Shown here piece after piece: positions 1 through 11,688 of a DNA stretch of 64,000 nt. The translations under genes and the position numbers were made by a program. The stretch is from Lepiota brunneoincarnata (taxonomy: Eukaryota; Basidiomycota; Agaricomycetes; Agaricales; Agaricaceae). The DNA lies in contig JAEBUN010000003.1 of NCBI GenBank assembly GCA_023014365.1, forward strand, positions 3,033,118 to 3,097,117, read 5' to 3'. The notes below the pieces were generated by a model, which had not been told where the DNA came from, did no database searches, and saw only the letters and a list, made by a program, of their open reading frames with translations. Position 1 is the stretch's first letter. Each line of letters opens with the position of its first letter.

Positions 1-202
1 TGCTTCTACATAATGGGAGGGTATGGACAAGGAATTGGTATGTGAAGGTGGACGTCTGGCCTAACATCCACCAATCCAAAGAGTAGCATGTGTCACTGTT
101 CACAATGATCACCTGCAGCAATTTGGGAACTCTCAGTTAGCCTCCACGGGGATCCTCAGATGGTACCCAAGGGGTGTTCCAGTACAAGTTTCTGTGCTTA
201 CA

Positions 203-220
203 TCTGAGGAGATCCTCAGA
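203..220. repeat. Short palindrome TCTGAGGA-GA-TCCTCAGA, first full copy
   Basis: An 8-base inverted repeat around a GA spacer. A second full copy lies at 3920-3937. Half copies ending GGAGATCCTCAGA or GGGATCCTCAGA lie near 148-160, 3825-3838 and 3885-3897. The flanking text (about 90-450 and about 3763-4170) is loosely similar and in the same orientation, for example a shared GGCATCACCTGAC near 405 and 4110. This points to a diverged direct repeat either side of the broken gene at 729-3138. Function unknown. Confidence 0.6.
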
Positions 221-728
221 TGATAGCCACAGACCAGTGTCCAATTTCTATGGCTGAGATACATAGATAACATCTATGTTGAGTGTCAGTAGATGAGAGT
301 TTGACCTTCATAAATACTTACCTCATCCATTAAGCAGGTTCCAGGTGGTTAACAACCAAGATCATGATGGTGGAAGGGAATGTGTGAAGGAAACGCGTCC
401 TGTTGATCAGGGCATCACCTGACTTATTTTCTCATGTGCTCTCGCAATTGCTGCACAGATATCCCCACTGTGTCTGGGGTGAATGGAACATCTTATAGAT
501 GCGACATCCTTGATCCATAGATGATGGCAAGGAGGTGACAATAGAGCTAAGAGGATCAGCTGTATGGATGTATAGGTCAAGCCATTGACTTCAGCATATG
601 TGTAACTCATGTTCAACTTAGCTTGCCTGGTAGAGATTCAAATAAATGACTTGTGATTTCAGGTACTTCTGTATTTACATGACACTATTCCAGTCAACAA
701 AAAAAAACATAACTACAACATGATGAAT

Positions 729-3138
729 CTACTGATGGGCACCAGGGGGACCAAACTTGTTGATAAATTCCCTGGATTGTTCTTCAAGGACTTTCATCAC
801 TTGTTGTCCTTTGGGGGCACCTCTCAGCCACTGGCACCAAGTTGATGGAGTCCAAGGGAATCCCATCTTCTCATCCTCACAGTATCCCGTCGCACAAGCC
901 ACTTGTCTGTTGTAGAGATTGTTCATCCAGTCAGACCAACGTCCCAAATCTTCACCTGATCCCTTGTAGAGGTGTATCAAGGGGAACCATGACATTTTTC
1001 TTTTGTCCTCTCCCCGATCTGAAGATTGTAGTCAGTAACACATTAAATATGAATGGAATAAGAACTCAGACCTGTGTATGAGACATATAACCCACATATT
1101 ATGTCTAGTTCATCCTGGCTCAAGTCATCATCCAAAAACTCATTCCCTGGCTCATCCATAACAGAATATATGAGCAAACCATCATGATTTGCCTGATGGG
1201 CCAGATAGAGCACCCTGTACACCAATGGTGTCAAGAGTAATGTGGCAAACAAAGCCCCCACGCAACAATGCTGCCTGACCACAACACTGTTTCAAAATGA
1301 TCTGACACTGCTGATGGTAGAATTCATAGTCCGTCTTAGTGACCTTGTGGTCTAGCAGACAGAGCAGAACTGATACCACCTGAGGCAGCACTCCCATGCC
1401 AAGGGCCCTGAGGGTAGCAGCAGATTGAAGTGTGCGGAAATGTGTCCCAGCCATAACCAACTCCAGCACAATGTCTTTCTCTTTAATGTCTCTCCCCATC
1501 CTGCAAATGGAGAGAGCAGCTGTTTGTAAGGGGACTATACCCCCTTACGCAAGGTACGTCTAGGGGTCTGTGGTTGGGTATCCGTGCTCGGCCTCTCTAG
1601 CCGATGCCCGATGCCTAAGCCCGGCCTCAGCCTTCGGCCACCCCCATCCCCAAGTCTAACCCACGTGCGACTGACGTTGTTTGTATATTGTTTGCGTACA
1701 TTATGTTCTAGTAGCTACGTAGTGTTTGGCTACCCGGTCTGTGCGCAGGCCTCTATGTATATAAGTAGTGTGGGTGTCGATTGTATTCGCCACCCAAATA
1801 TCAACTTGGTTCCGGTGCTCTTACTTCCCCTAACACTGTTGCAGTATATACAGCAAGGTTCCAGGGCACAGTGGACTCTGATCCAAAATCAAACATGTAC
1901 ATCTGATCAGTTAAGTTGGCTACAACTCGAATGTATTTCAACTGGTGCGAGTTTATCAAGGTGTGAGGATTAGAGTCAGCTAAGTCCCACTCTTGGATAC
2001 ATGGCTGTGGGGGAAGCTTCTCAGAAAAACAGGCAAGGAACTTTAAACACCTTTGACCCAGTGGTGTGGAGAAAAATGGACTCTCCAAAGGCATCCATGT
2101 AATCCCCAAAGTGTGAATCAAGCTCTTCCCATTCATGGGTCCAACTACAGTATCATTCTCATTCAGGTCTGCAGGGACTGTGAAGCAAAACTGGTTATAA
2201 AGGATCTCCAAAGTCGCACACCGCAAATTGTCAGCCATGAATTGGTCACTGTCAACCAGATGGGTTGATACAGGAACAAGTTGTGTGGCCTGCTCAACTT
2301 CCGATATCTCCCCCCAAGGAACTTCAGCTGTGCTCATAGGAGCCTGACTTTGGTCTCCCCACTCCTGAAGCCACTCAACTGGGCCCACAGCAACCTCCTG
2401 GACCTTGTGCATGTCTTCATCATCGCTATCCTCATCCTTCCCCCACTCTGTACAACAGTGCCACTCATTGAAAACAGCATCATACCATTTCTGCCCTGGG
2501 CCATATTCTGCAAGCATACTCTCTTGCTCATCTCTCCTCACAAGTTGTCATGTAAACTTGGTGGGATCATCAAAATCCCAATCCCAGACAAAGACAGGTG
2601 CACTGGTAGTGGGTGGGTTCCTCTCTTGGTTCTCCCATTTTTGACAATCCAGTGTGGTCCCTCTTGCTTTCAGCTTGGCAATGGCAGCTGCATGCTCTTG
2701 AAAGAATGGTTCCCAAAATGTTCTCCCAGACCTGGTGGACTCCATCCTCACCGTTCCTCCTTTGGTGAGATACACATGTATGTCTGGTGAGCTTCCATCT
2801 GTGGGCTCATTAATTGACATATCATAATCTTCATCTGGTGATTGTGGTTGAAAGGAGTCTGGTTCCCATGGTGGAAACTCATCACCAGTGTCAAATTTGG
2901 AAGATGGGAGTGGCTGTTCATGTGGTACATCAGAAAATGCGATGAGCGGCTGGTGGCTAGTAGCAGAGAAGTGAGGTGTCTTTGCAATGCAAGTGGTTGC
3001 CAGTTGAAGTTTGTGGGCACTAGGTGCAGGATACAATGGATCTGTTGTAGGACTCCAACGGTACCATACAGGGACATTGATATTCATGAAATAGGCAGGG
3101 CTTGGCTGTGATGGCCAGAGCAGGAGATGGAGAATCAC
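729..3138 (-). pseudogene. Broken gene of unknown function, split by a solo LTR
   Basis: Coding text reads leftward from about 3138. The first part is acidic and Ser/Pro-rich (about 3138-1836). An in-frame TGA at 2548-2550 interrupts it, and the text continues in the same frame past it. At 1525-1835 a solo LTR splits an exon. Removing it and one CTGTT repeat lets the frame run on into a conserved-looking stretch (1499-1182) containing RGKALL-like text (QAALLRGG) and ending in LSGPSG. A one-base shift near 1185 leads into an acidic segment (DDDLSQDELDIICGLY). An intron of about 50 bases follows, then a Trp-rich last exon (995-729, WSDWMNNLYNRQ). The overall order reminds me of an unnamed family common near transposons in Agaricomycetes, but I give it no function. 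The copy has one nonsense codon, one frameshift and an LTR insertion, so it is probably dead. Confidence 0.6.
1525..1835 (+). mobile_element. Solo LTR (311 bp) with CTGTT target duplication
   Basis: The element begins TGTAAGGGG and ends CCCCTAACA, the TG...CA ends of an LTR. CTGTT lies directly on both sides (1520-1524 and 1836-1840), a 5-base target duplication. A TATA-like TATATAAG sits near 1757-1764, about 75 bases before the right end, which fits the plus orientation. Just inside the left end GTAAGGGG and CCCCTTAC can pair as a hairpin. The LTR is rich in CG dinucleotides, while the gene it splits has few, so it looks like a younger insertion. No internal region is present: the rest of the element was probably lost by LTR-LTR recombination. 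Confidence 0.85.
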
Positions 3139-5065
3139 ACCTGCTTGGTTTACGTCCCAGACCAGTATCTCTGCAACAGTGGTGCCATTCAGAGACTATC
3201 CAGCAGCGCCTGATTGAACTTGCGCACCATTGCGACCTGAACAACCCATTTTGCGGGTGTGATTCCCTCATAATAGCCAGGATCTACGATCTTGTGTATT
3301 TGCCAGTGGAGTAAGCCCAACCATATACTAAACCAGTTGCGGGCTTTGGTAGCGAGATGCTGTGTGCATGATTCTGTGCTGTGTTTTTGGTGATACCCGA
3401 AACTAGAAGGGGCAAATGGGCAGAGAAAACTCAGGCCATTCTTGGTCTTCAGAATTCATGTGATTTCATCCAGACTGTTCTCAATCGCTAGCCACTGTGA
3501 AACAACCTGTTCTGGAAAACTAAATCCATCCAAACCCATATGGGTAAATTTCTGTGGGATGTGAGCCAACGACTCTACCAATACGCTGCTGTAAGCCACA
3601 GGTATGGTGGGGATGCAGCTCAACCACTCTGTTTGTGCAGTCCACCATCATGGTTGTTGGAAATTGTTGGCTGTTGAGGCACCTAGCACAAATGTATGAA
3701 AGCCCTTGATTGTATTGTCCTCCACCAGTGTGAGATTGTGCTGGCTGTTGGGTGAATAGAAAGTGTCACCATTCACAATGGAGACTTGCCCTGCCATGAT
3801 GGAGATCCTGCCAGCTAATGTCCAAGGAGATCCTCAGACAAACTCTGACAGAAACTGTGTGGGTGCTTCAAGCTCTGCGTCCAAGGAGATCCTCAGATGA
3901 AAGCTGTGGTGGTGACACGTCTGAGGAGATCCTCAGACAGGTGTTACAAGCTTAAGGCATCAAGTGGGAGGGCAATAACTGTTTAGAAGTTGGTCAGGTA
4001 GGATCGGTTTGTGGTTTCTTGACTTACACTAACATGTGCTCACAGTCGTTGACTTGAGGGGAATGGTGGTGGTGGTTGCACTAGGTGCAGATCATAGCAC
4101 CAATGGATCAGAGGCATCACCTGACCTTTAACAATTTTCTGGTCACGTGATGCTGACGGTGTGCAGTGCCTTCAGCCTTCAAGTTCCATACTACCACCTC
4201 CTCACTGCAAATTTGACTCAACCACTGGAGGAACATACTCATTTTTAGAGTTGGAGTGGTCTTTGGATCTCCGAAGACCTCTCCTCCTCATTTGTGGTCT
4301 TGGGATGATGGTCTTTGGAGATCCAAAGACCCTCTAACATGGCCTTGTGACAATGATCTGTACAGTATATATGAAGAGTATGGTGCAACAATGTTATAAG
4401 GAAATGGACCTTGCTTGCTGTCTTCTCCCCTTGTAACTTATTTCATGCCCTTCCAGTTCTGCTCTAAACTTCATTAATAAAATCCTTGTCTTCTGCCCCA
4501 TATCTCCAACTGTGCCTTGGGTCAGTAGGACAGATCAGCTTGTGCAAACTCTCAGCAAAACATCTACCCAACTTCTCTCATCCCTCTTTGCTCTCTGTCT
4601 TGCCTCAAGGATCAAAGACCAGCACTGATGACACAGCTGCGCTTGCGACCTGGTCACCTCTCCCTCCCTCCCCAAGGAGATGAAATACTGATATGGTGGA
4701 TATGAGATGACTAGTGAAGAAGTAGGGGTTGCTGATTGATCTCAATGAGACCTTATCAAATCAGAATCAGCTTATATCCATGCATGTTACAGACCAGATT
4801 AGCCAATCCAAATTGGTAATGGGAATAGAGAGTGGTGCTAGTGGGATCCACTCTGGGAGTACCAAGTTGCGTTGTGGGCCACATAGTATAATTGGATATG
4901 TCTGTAACTACGTACACATATCTCTCCCACCTCTACTATTTATGATCTTTCCTGTTCAACCTCTTAGATACCTTCATGGGTGACTGCATTGTCTCACAAA
5001 CTTTGATGTGGATGGTTATCATAATCTTCCTGAAAGTTAGCTCCCATAATACCCTTCTATGACAA
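3139..5065. other. No gene recognised; palindromes and LTR-like text
   Basis: I see no convincing coding region. The stretch contains the second copy of the palindromic repeat (3919-3938) and two 22-base palindromes at 4258-4279 and 4310-4331, the latter with arms GGTCTTTGGA and TCCAAAGACC around GA. A TATA-like segment near 4363-4372 and an AATAAAA near 4475 would fit a decayed LTR or promoter, but I could not find matching ends or a target duplication. Confidence 0.4.
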
Positions 5066-5756
5066 TCAACTCACTTTTCTTTTCTTACAGGGCCTGTTTC
5101 TGTCACTTTCCCCCAACTTGCACTTATGACTATTCATGGATGGTCCACCATCGGTAATAGCACTGTCACCTCCGTCCGCAGCTGCTGCAGTCTTGGTTGG
5201 ACCATCACCTCTCAATTCAATGACGGCTCCATTCCTGTGTGTGGTGTAACTGGTGCACTCCCCGTTCATGCTTGCAATAGAATGATCTGGCACCTGCCTG
5301 ATAACTACGGAGCTTCTTAGCAAAGTAGGACATTGTATGTCAAGTTGTCTCACCTTCTAGCTTAGCTGACATATTTTTGTCGCAGTTGTTGTCTTTTTCC
5401 CTTGCAAGCATGGAAACATGTCCTGAAGCCCCTGAGTAGCCCTCCATGGCGCACCAGCATGGCTCCGGTAGGTTGGGATGTGGAATCCCAGCCATGTTCC
5501 AATGCACAAGTTGGTTAGGGCAACTGCAGACTTCAAGCATCAGCTCACATGATTCAGTCAATGATTCAGCCTCGAGTGACAACCCAGGCAATGGTTCACG
5601 CAATTTGGCCAATGAATCAGTTTCAGTTGTTGACCCAGGTGGTGATATCAAAGCTTCACCAGGTCCTTGGCAAGGACTGGCTTTGTGTTTATGCGTGTTG
5701 GGTGAGAGAACCATTGTGAGTGATAACTGGATTTGCCAACATGTTGTACTGCCCAC
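5066..5756 (-). pseudogene. Possible decayed gene with C-terminal nuclear-localisation-like tail
   Basis: Two minus-strand open stretches adjoin (5756-5340, then 5353-5066). The second ends with the basic run PCKKRKVS, which resembles a nuclear localisation signal. The first is Ser/Glu/Pro-rich with no recognised domain. A GTGAGA at the end of the first could be a splice donor, but the reading phase did not join cleanly to the second, so I cannot give a gene model. It lies in CpG-poor repeat-rich DNA. Alternatively both are chance open frames. Confidence 0.25.
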
Positions 5757-6392
5757 TTATCTATGCCTAAAGACTCAATAAAAAGTTACTCAACTTGCCT
5801 ACTCATGGAGTCAATGGTACCCATAGCCGGATGCACCCCAAGCAACAAACATTGGTGGTAGCAGGATCCTGCACTGCAGTTAAGTTGATGAATTCAATGA
5901 GTGACTGCCTCCTAATTCCTTACGTTCTTATATTAGCTAAAATACTCACCCCTGTTCACCTTCAATCGACACCCTCTTCCACCTTGCTATCCCTCTTGAT
6001 CCACTGACAACTCATTGGACTGGGACAACTGCAAATGAGAGCACAGTACATAATCATTTCAACATGCAGGTGTTGGTTATCCGTGGATGTTATCACTTCC
6101 ACACTGCGCCAGGGCACTGTGCATGTGAATTAGGTGTGGCAGTGGGCTCCATTGGCATTCATTCCAGTATGTTTGACCCATTTTCACCAAGTACAACTCA
6201 TGTTCCTGCTCGATCCTGACTTTCCCCAGCTTACCACCAGATAATGGCAAGCACCTTCACCCAAGTGCCCTTTGCATGTACGCTGCCAATGTACCTCCAA
6301 GAGGTATTCAATCACAGGCTCAGATAGGTATTTAAGGATTCTTGTGGTTGATTACTGCTCCCACATTTGGTTACACTTTATTCACAGTGCAT
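5757..6392. other. Intergenic; TATA-like TATTTAAGG before the next gene
   Basis: No gene recognised. A TATTTAAGG at about 6329-6337 lies 55-65 bases upstream of the ATG at 6393 and is a plausible core promoter element for the gene that follows. The rest is featureless to me. Confidence 0.35.
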
Positions 6393-7286
6393 ATGAATAT
6401 GGCCAGCACCAAGAAGACAATCGCCAGTGCCCCCAAGAAGCCTGTTAGGAAGACAACCAGTGGCACAGGTAGGAGACCCAATCCTCAGCTGCCATCTCCA
6501 CAGGCACCCACCCCCATGACTCCATCCTACAAAACGAATACCCTGCTACAGGTCACTGCTGCCACAAAAGTTATGAACAGCTCTGCAGGGAAGACAACCT
6601 CTGGCTCATTGAAAGAGAACAGGGCACCCACATCACTTCAAGCACAGACCAAAACCCTGAATGATACTGTCCTGGCTGCTCTACTCGCCAAGGTTGCAAA
6701 ACAAGAAGGCAAGATATTATTCTCTGGGTCCTATCTATGCAACTGACATCATTCAGTGGAGATTGATAAGCTGAAGAAAACCACTGCCTTGAAGGCCAAG
6801 GGCAATAACATAAAAGAGATCCCCCGCCCCCATGGCACCATTGCAGACCTTCAGGGCAAAATGGGCTTGGAAAACAACTGGCCACTTTACATGCACTGCC
6901 AGGTAAGTTCTGCTTCATTTTACTTTCAATGCTAATGCCTGCCATAGGCACTTGTTAAATGTGCCCTGGAGCATGCAGATATACAATGCAACATTGATTG
7001 GAGGCACCAAGACCCAGTTGTCTTGGCCAAGATTACCAATATTGTATGTTTATTCTTAACTAGTTATAATTCCTAACCACATACACCAACTATGTACATC
7101 ACACAGGTGCGCACTCAACATGAACAGCTTTGGTGTTATGAAGGAAACTGGGCCACCATCAAGATCATAAGGATGGCACTCAAAAATAAAAGGACCAGTA
7201 CTCAAAGAACCCTTCATGCTTTGAAGAGTGCCAGCACGGATCAAAATGATGAGATTGGAGATGCTTTTGAGCAGGAAGGGCACAAC

Positions 7287-7674
7287 TGTTATCAGAAGTC
7301 CCCTTAAACCCCCTTATCAGAAGCACCAAAAGTATATAAATAGATAGAAGACCTATCATCCTGAAACCATCAGAAGTACCATCAGAACAATCTATACTTA
7401 GATAGATAAGGATATGACTCACTTACCTGGGTCCAGATATATATAGTAGGAGCACAGCCACACATAGTAGTATATAAGGATACTGTACCATACCCTTGTA
7501 TCCTTATCTTAGTGTTATAAAGTTCTTGCCTCCTATACCTCTTTGCCATAACTGGCTGGACTTATAGTGCTCCATCGTCTCCAAGTCACACTCAGTAGGA
7601 CAGGACCAAGTCTGTATAGACATCCTGTATCGAACCCTGTGCTACTCAAGAGTGAACCCCTAACCCAGGTAGCA
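7287..7674 (+). repeat. 5' LTR of the gag-protease element
   Basis: 388 bp, starting TGTTATCAG and ending AGCA. It contains TATA-like text (GTATATAAGG near 7471-7480) and a TATAAATAG near 7336-7344. It matches 10926-11688 once a nested insertion there is removed, and matches 44198-44581 more loosely. Confidence 0.85.
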
Positions 7675-8023
7675 AAACACTAAGATACTTTGCTGCTTAT
7701 CCTCTTGCTCGCCCTCTGCTCTACCAATGTACTGAACATGTCAAGGTACTCTGTTGATTCTTCCAACATACTGAATGTGTCAAGGTACTCTGTGTCGCCA
7801 ATTGCAACATTCTCTGTAGCTGTTGCTACGATCTCATCTTCCATCCCGCCCCTGCCAGCAGACCTGGCTTACCTCCTCATATTCATCTTCACGACAACTG
7901 CCACCCTCATTGCCTACCAAATAATCACCCCCTCCACCCAAATCAAGGAACAGAATCTCAAGACCAGGTATACAAAACCCAGATCCCAGAAGAAACCCCA
8001 CACTGCAACCCACTCTAACACCA

Positions 8024-9706
8024 TTGCCATTCTATCCTCCATCCCTATTTGATTCACCTACCCCACGTGCATCAACATCAACCCAACTCATCACAACAAC
8101 ATGCACTCAAACAAGTTTTGCTAAAGAACTAGCAGAACGACAAAGATTACAACACGAAAAAGACTTACAGGAACATTACAAACGAGAAGAAAAGAAACAT
8201 AAACAAGCCAAAGAATATCATGCCAAAGCAGACCTGCTAAATGACTTTGAGCTTCAAAAACTCAAATACACCCTCAAACAACCAAGAGAACTTTCCCAAT
8301 CAGAAGAAAACCTACTTATGCGTCACGAATATGCAGTAGATCAAGGAAAACCTCAAGAAGACAACAACTCCAACGTCTATATAACAGACAACAACCAATC
8401 GGATCCTGATCCACAACCACCCGCACCACCCGTGCCAACAATACCCTTAGCCCTACCAGCTCCTCCCCTACGACCAACACAACCCCTAATACCGCCACCA
8501 CCACCTGGACAACTACAAATAATGGCCACTGCACAAAACCCAAAGGAGTTAGGACTCCTCAAGCCCATTGCCTTTGATGGAACCAGAAGACTATTTGAAG
8601 ATTGGATCTTCCAATGTGAAGTATACATGCTCGCTAACGCGACCACCTATAACAACGACCTCACCAGAACCTTATTCATCCTCTCGACAATGCAATCAGG
8701 AGATGCCCAAGCCTGGGCTAGACAATACCTCCACGAGAGGAACGCCCAAACCCAACAAGGACAACCCATAGCCATGGAGTCATGGGACAACTTCACCGCC
8801 AGACTCAGAGCTGACTTCACCCCGGCAGATGAACATGCATATGCGCATACCAGACTTCAAACCCTGCATCAAGCAGGCAAACCGATGACTGAATTCAACT
8901 CTCAGTTCAAGGAGCTTGTCCGTCAATCCAGACTTAATGAAGATCGCACCCTGATTGATCTATACCACAAGGCAATCGACCGTCATATTGCCATGAAGAT
9001 TGACAAATCGGAAAACCCTCCAACAACCATCACTGCTTGGTACACCTGAGCCAATAAACTCAACAACAACTTCCACCGAATCAATGCCCTCTACGGCACC
9101 CCCAGGAACATGTTCCCCCAGAGGAACCAATACCAACCCAACCGCGGACCAAGCCATCCAAACAACAACATGCCCTATGCACAATTCTACCCAAAGAGCA
9201 ATGCTCCACATTTCACACCATGTGACCCACACACCATGGAAATAGACCATGCCACAATGGAAGAAGGATTCAAAGATCCTTACCCAGAAATCCCTCAACT
9301 GGATTATGCTGAAGAACTTCAAGACTCCTTGGAGATAGATGCTGTTGTCACCGGACAACAAATTAAAGCCTACCAAAACCAAGAATGCTTCCGATGTGGA
9401 GCCAAAGACCACTGGGTTAGCAAATGCCCTCAACCCTCTCAAGCAAGATGCTTCCCTGGAATGTGCACAAATCCCCCTTGCCCTGTGCGAAACCCCAACC
9501 ATCCCTTCCCAGGACAACAAAACACTTGTCCCGGATTTCTGAACCAGAACGCCCAACAATCGCTGCAACGCAAGTACTCCCTTGCTGTCGCAGAAGTCAC
9601 ATCTCAGATGTGCCAAATGGTTGATGACCTCGACCCCAAACTCCAACAAGAACTCCACTCTGCGCTAGCTGAAGACCTGGAGATGCATCCCTTCCAGGAT
9701 TTTTGA
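8024..9706 (+). pseudogene. gag: gag-like gene with zinc knuckle, one in-frame TGA
   Basis: The first 170 residues are charged and coiled-coil-like, then Pro-rich (PQPPAPPVPTIPLALPAPP). A retrotransposon gag domain follows (about residues 180-341), with FDGTRRLFEDWIFQCEVY and FTARLRADFTPADEHAYA. At 9047-9049 a TGA interrupts, but the same frame reads on (ANKLNNNFHRINALYGTPRN) to a CCHC zinc knuckle, CFRCGAKDHWVSKC, the spacing CX2CX4HX4C used to bind RNA. The frame ends at TGA 9704-9706 inside a run of five T, where the protease frame overlaps one base back. That may be a minus-one frameshift site. The TGA at 9047 probably arose from TGG or CGA. Confidence 0.75.
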
Positions 9707-10851
9707 AACGGAACACAGACCGATGCGCCCCTGCTCGTTCCCAGAAGGACTCTATATATTCTCACTCTCAGAAGGACACTTTCTCGATAAATTCTGTACA
9801 ACTACGACTCTCCCTGAATAAACAATCTCTCTACCTACTTATCGAGATTTGGAGTGAACGGACATCAAAACCCATGGCCATCACCACCCTGATAGACTCA
9901 GGAGGCCAAGGGAACTTTATCTCCCACAAAGTCATTGAAAGAAATTCCCCAACTCCAATTCCAAGGCCATGCCCATTCACACCCTCCAACACCTTCATCA
10001 ACGTCAGAGACGAAATTCCTGATCCCAATGCTACACCCAAACCAGAACCAGTAGCCGTCTTACCCATCAACTTCCATACAGTGGGAGTAAAGAATTTAGA
10101 ACCAATCAGAACCAGCATAGAAGACTTACGCACAATCGCCTCTACCCAATTCCTCACTGACAAAGTCAACAACACCTCCATCAGCGATTATGACCAAGAA
10201 GTATGGTCAAACTATAGTCACCATGTCAAACAAACTAAACTCCTCCACAATACCTTCCATGCCCAACAAAAGTGGACTGAAAACTACAAGGCATTCCTCC
10301 TCACTTGCCAAGGACTCATGTCCCAAATGCCAAGAAAGAAGCAAACCAACACAACATCCCCCACCAACAAAAATACTCCAACTCCCACATCAGGAAGAAA
10401 GAATCCTGTCGGAAACAACAACCCCTTCCACAAAAATGCCACCAAACCAACCCCAATATGGAATTCCCCTGCTCCCATTCCAAACCCTAAACCCAACGAC
10501 AGATCCTGATGCATTCAATGCAAACAAATCGGACACTGGGCTATGGACTGCCCCCAATTTGCATGCCTCAGTTGCAAACAATATGCCCCTGGCCACTACT
10601 CATATGATTGCATCAAATACAGATGCCCACATTGCAGAGTATTCCAACCCCATCACAAATGAACTGAATGTCCCTCAAAGGGAACAAGACATACACCTTA
10701 CAATAGACCTATGGCAGCTTGACCCCAAAACACTCTGTCACTCCATTACCAATACTCAGGACTCGAATACCCTGAAGAAGATGACTTTGATGATGGAAAC
10801 AACAACATCACCATGTCTAACATATGTGGAGAACCAGTAGGAGATTTCTAA
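9703..10851 (+). pseudogene. Retropepsin followed by degenerate zinc knuckles
   Basis: The frame overlaps the end of gag. About 60 residues in, it reads MAITTLIDSGGQGNFIS, with DSG as the aspartic-protease catalytic triad. After a Thr/Asn/Pro-rich spacer there is an in-frame TGA (10507-10509). The same frame then gives CIQCKQIGHWAMDC, a second CX2CX4HX4C knuckle, and further Cys/His pairs (CLSC, CPHC). More TGA codons lie at 10660-10662 and 10720-10722, and the end is TAA 10849-10851. Zinc knuckles after the protease, with no polymerase, is an odd order for an LTR element. Calling the 3' part one protein assumes the TGAs are recent. Confidence 0.65.
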
Positions 10852-10925
10852 AACTACACCCAAAACACAACAGAAGGAAAAGATGTAAACGGTTATAGTA
10901 GAATATAACCTTAGAAACAGGGTAA

Positions 10926-11688
10926 TGTTATCAGAAGTCCCCTTAAACCCCCTTATCAGAAGCCTCACCAGAAGGAACTCTTATCAGAAGCACCAAAAGT
11001 ATATAAATAGATAGAAGACCTACATATCATCCTGAAACCATCAGAAGTACCATCAGAACAATCTATACTTAGATAGATAAGGATATGACTCACTTCCCTG
11101 GGTCCAGATATATATAGTAGGAGCACAGCCACACATAGTAGTATATGTTAAATAAAGTGACAGATCACTTATTAGTTAGTAACAAATTATGATATATAAG
11201 TAATTAGTTGTTATGTACACCCATCCCTTGGGGATGTCAATTAGTGGACACCAAGTTTCACGTCTCATGTCCATTTTGACAGGATGGGACCTTAGACTAG
11301 CCAAATCCTATTATGTGAAGGGGAGTTACATATAAAGAACCTTTACACTTGACCAAATCACTGGGCTTATCAAATCACACTATTATTAACAACATGTGAA
11401 TACATCAGTGATTGTTAATCAACTTGAGCTAGTGACTAGTGATCAGTGTGTCACTGATACTATTGACTCTACTCAGTTCAACAGTATATAAGGATACTGT
11501 ACCATACCCTTGTATCCTTATCTTAGTGTTATAAAGTTCTTGCCTCCTATACCTCTTTGCCATAACTGGCTGGACTTATAGTGCTCCATCATCTCCAAGT
11601 CACACTTAGTAGGACAGGACCAAGTCTGTATAGACATCCTGTGTCGAACCCCATGCTACTCAAGAGCAAACTCCTAACCCGGGTAACA
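10926..11688 (+). repeat. 3' LTR of the gag-protease element, with nested insertion
   Basis: It begins TGTTATCAGAAG and ends GGGTAACA. It is 763 bp, against 388 bp for the 5' copy. The excess is mostly a 338-bp solo LTR at 11146-11483 plus one repeated GTATA, together with a short extra CAGAAG-type repeat near the start. Confidence 0.85.
11146..11483. mobile_element. Nested solo LTR (338 bp) with GTATA target duplication
   Basis: The insert begins TGTTAAATAAAG and ends GTTCAACA. GTATA stands on both sides (11141-11145 and 11484-11488). Taking out the insert and one GTATA restores the LTR text seen at 7287-7674. It is a different family from the LTR it sits in, AT-rich with no coding capacity. 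No internal region of this family was found in the window. Confidence 0.85.

Larger units (their letters stand above)
7287..11688 (+). mobile_element. Non-autonomous gag-protease LTR retrotransposon
   Basis: Two copies of an LTR (7287-7674 and 10926-11688) flank 3.25 kb. The LTRs begin TGTTATCAGAAG and end GGTAGCA or GGGTAACA. The flanking bases ACAAC (7282-7286) and ACAAT (11689-11693) look like a 5-base target duplication with one change. The interior codes for a gag-like protein with a zinc knuckle, then a retropepsin, then more zinc knuckles. I find no reverse transcriptase, RNase H or integrase motif on any frame, so the element would need enzymes from another element. Several in-frame stops show this copy is dead. 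A related solo LTR of 384 bp sits in the tyrosinase gene at 44198-44581. Confidence 0.8.

Noticed and set aside
4258..4700. A possible further LTR with TATA and AATAAAA
   Set aside because: I could not find TG...CA ends with a matching 5-base duplication or a second copy in the window.
7690..8052. A 120-residue frame with hydrophobic stretches before gag
   Set aside because: It overlaps gag in another frame, straddles the LTR leader region and has no recognisable domain. A small membrane protein is possible but unsupported.
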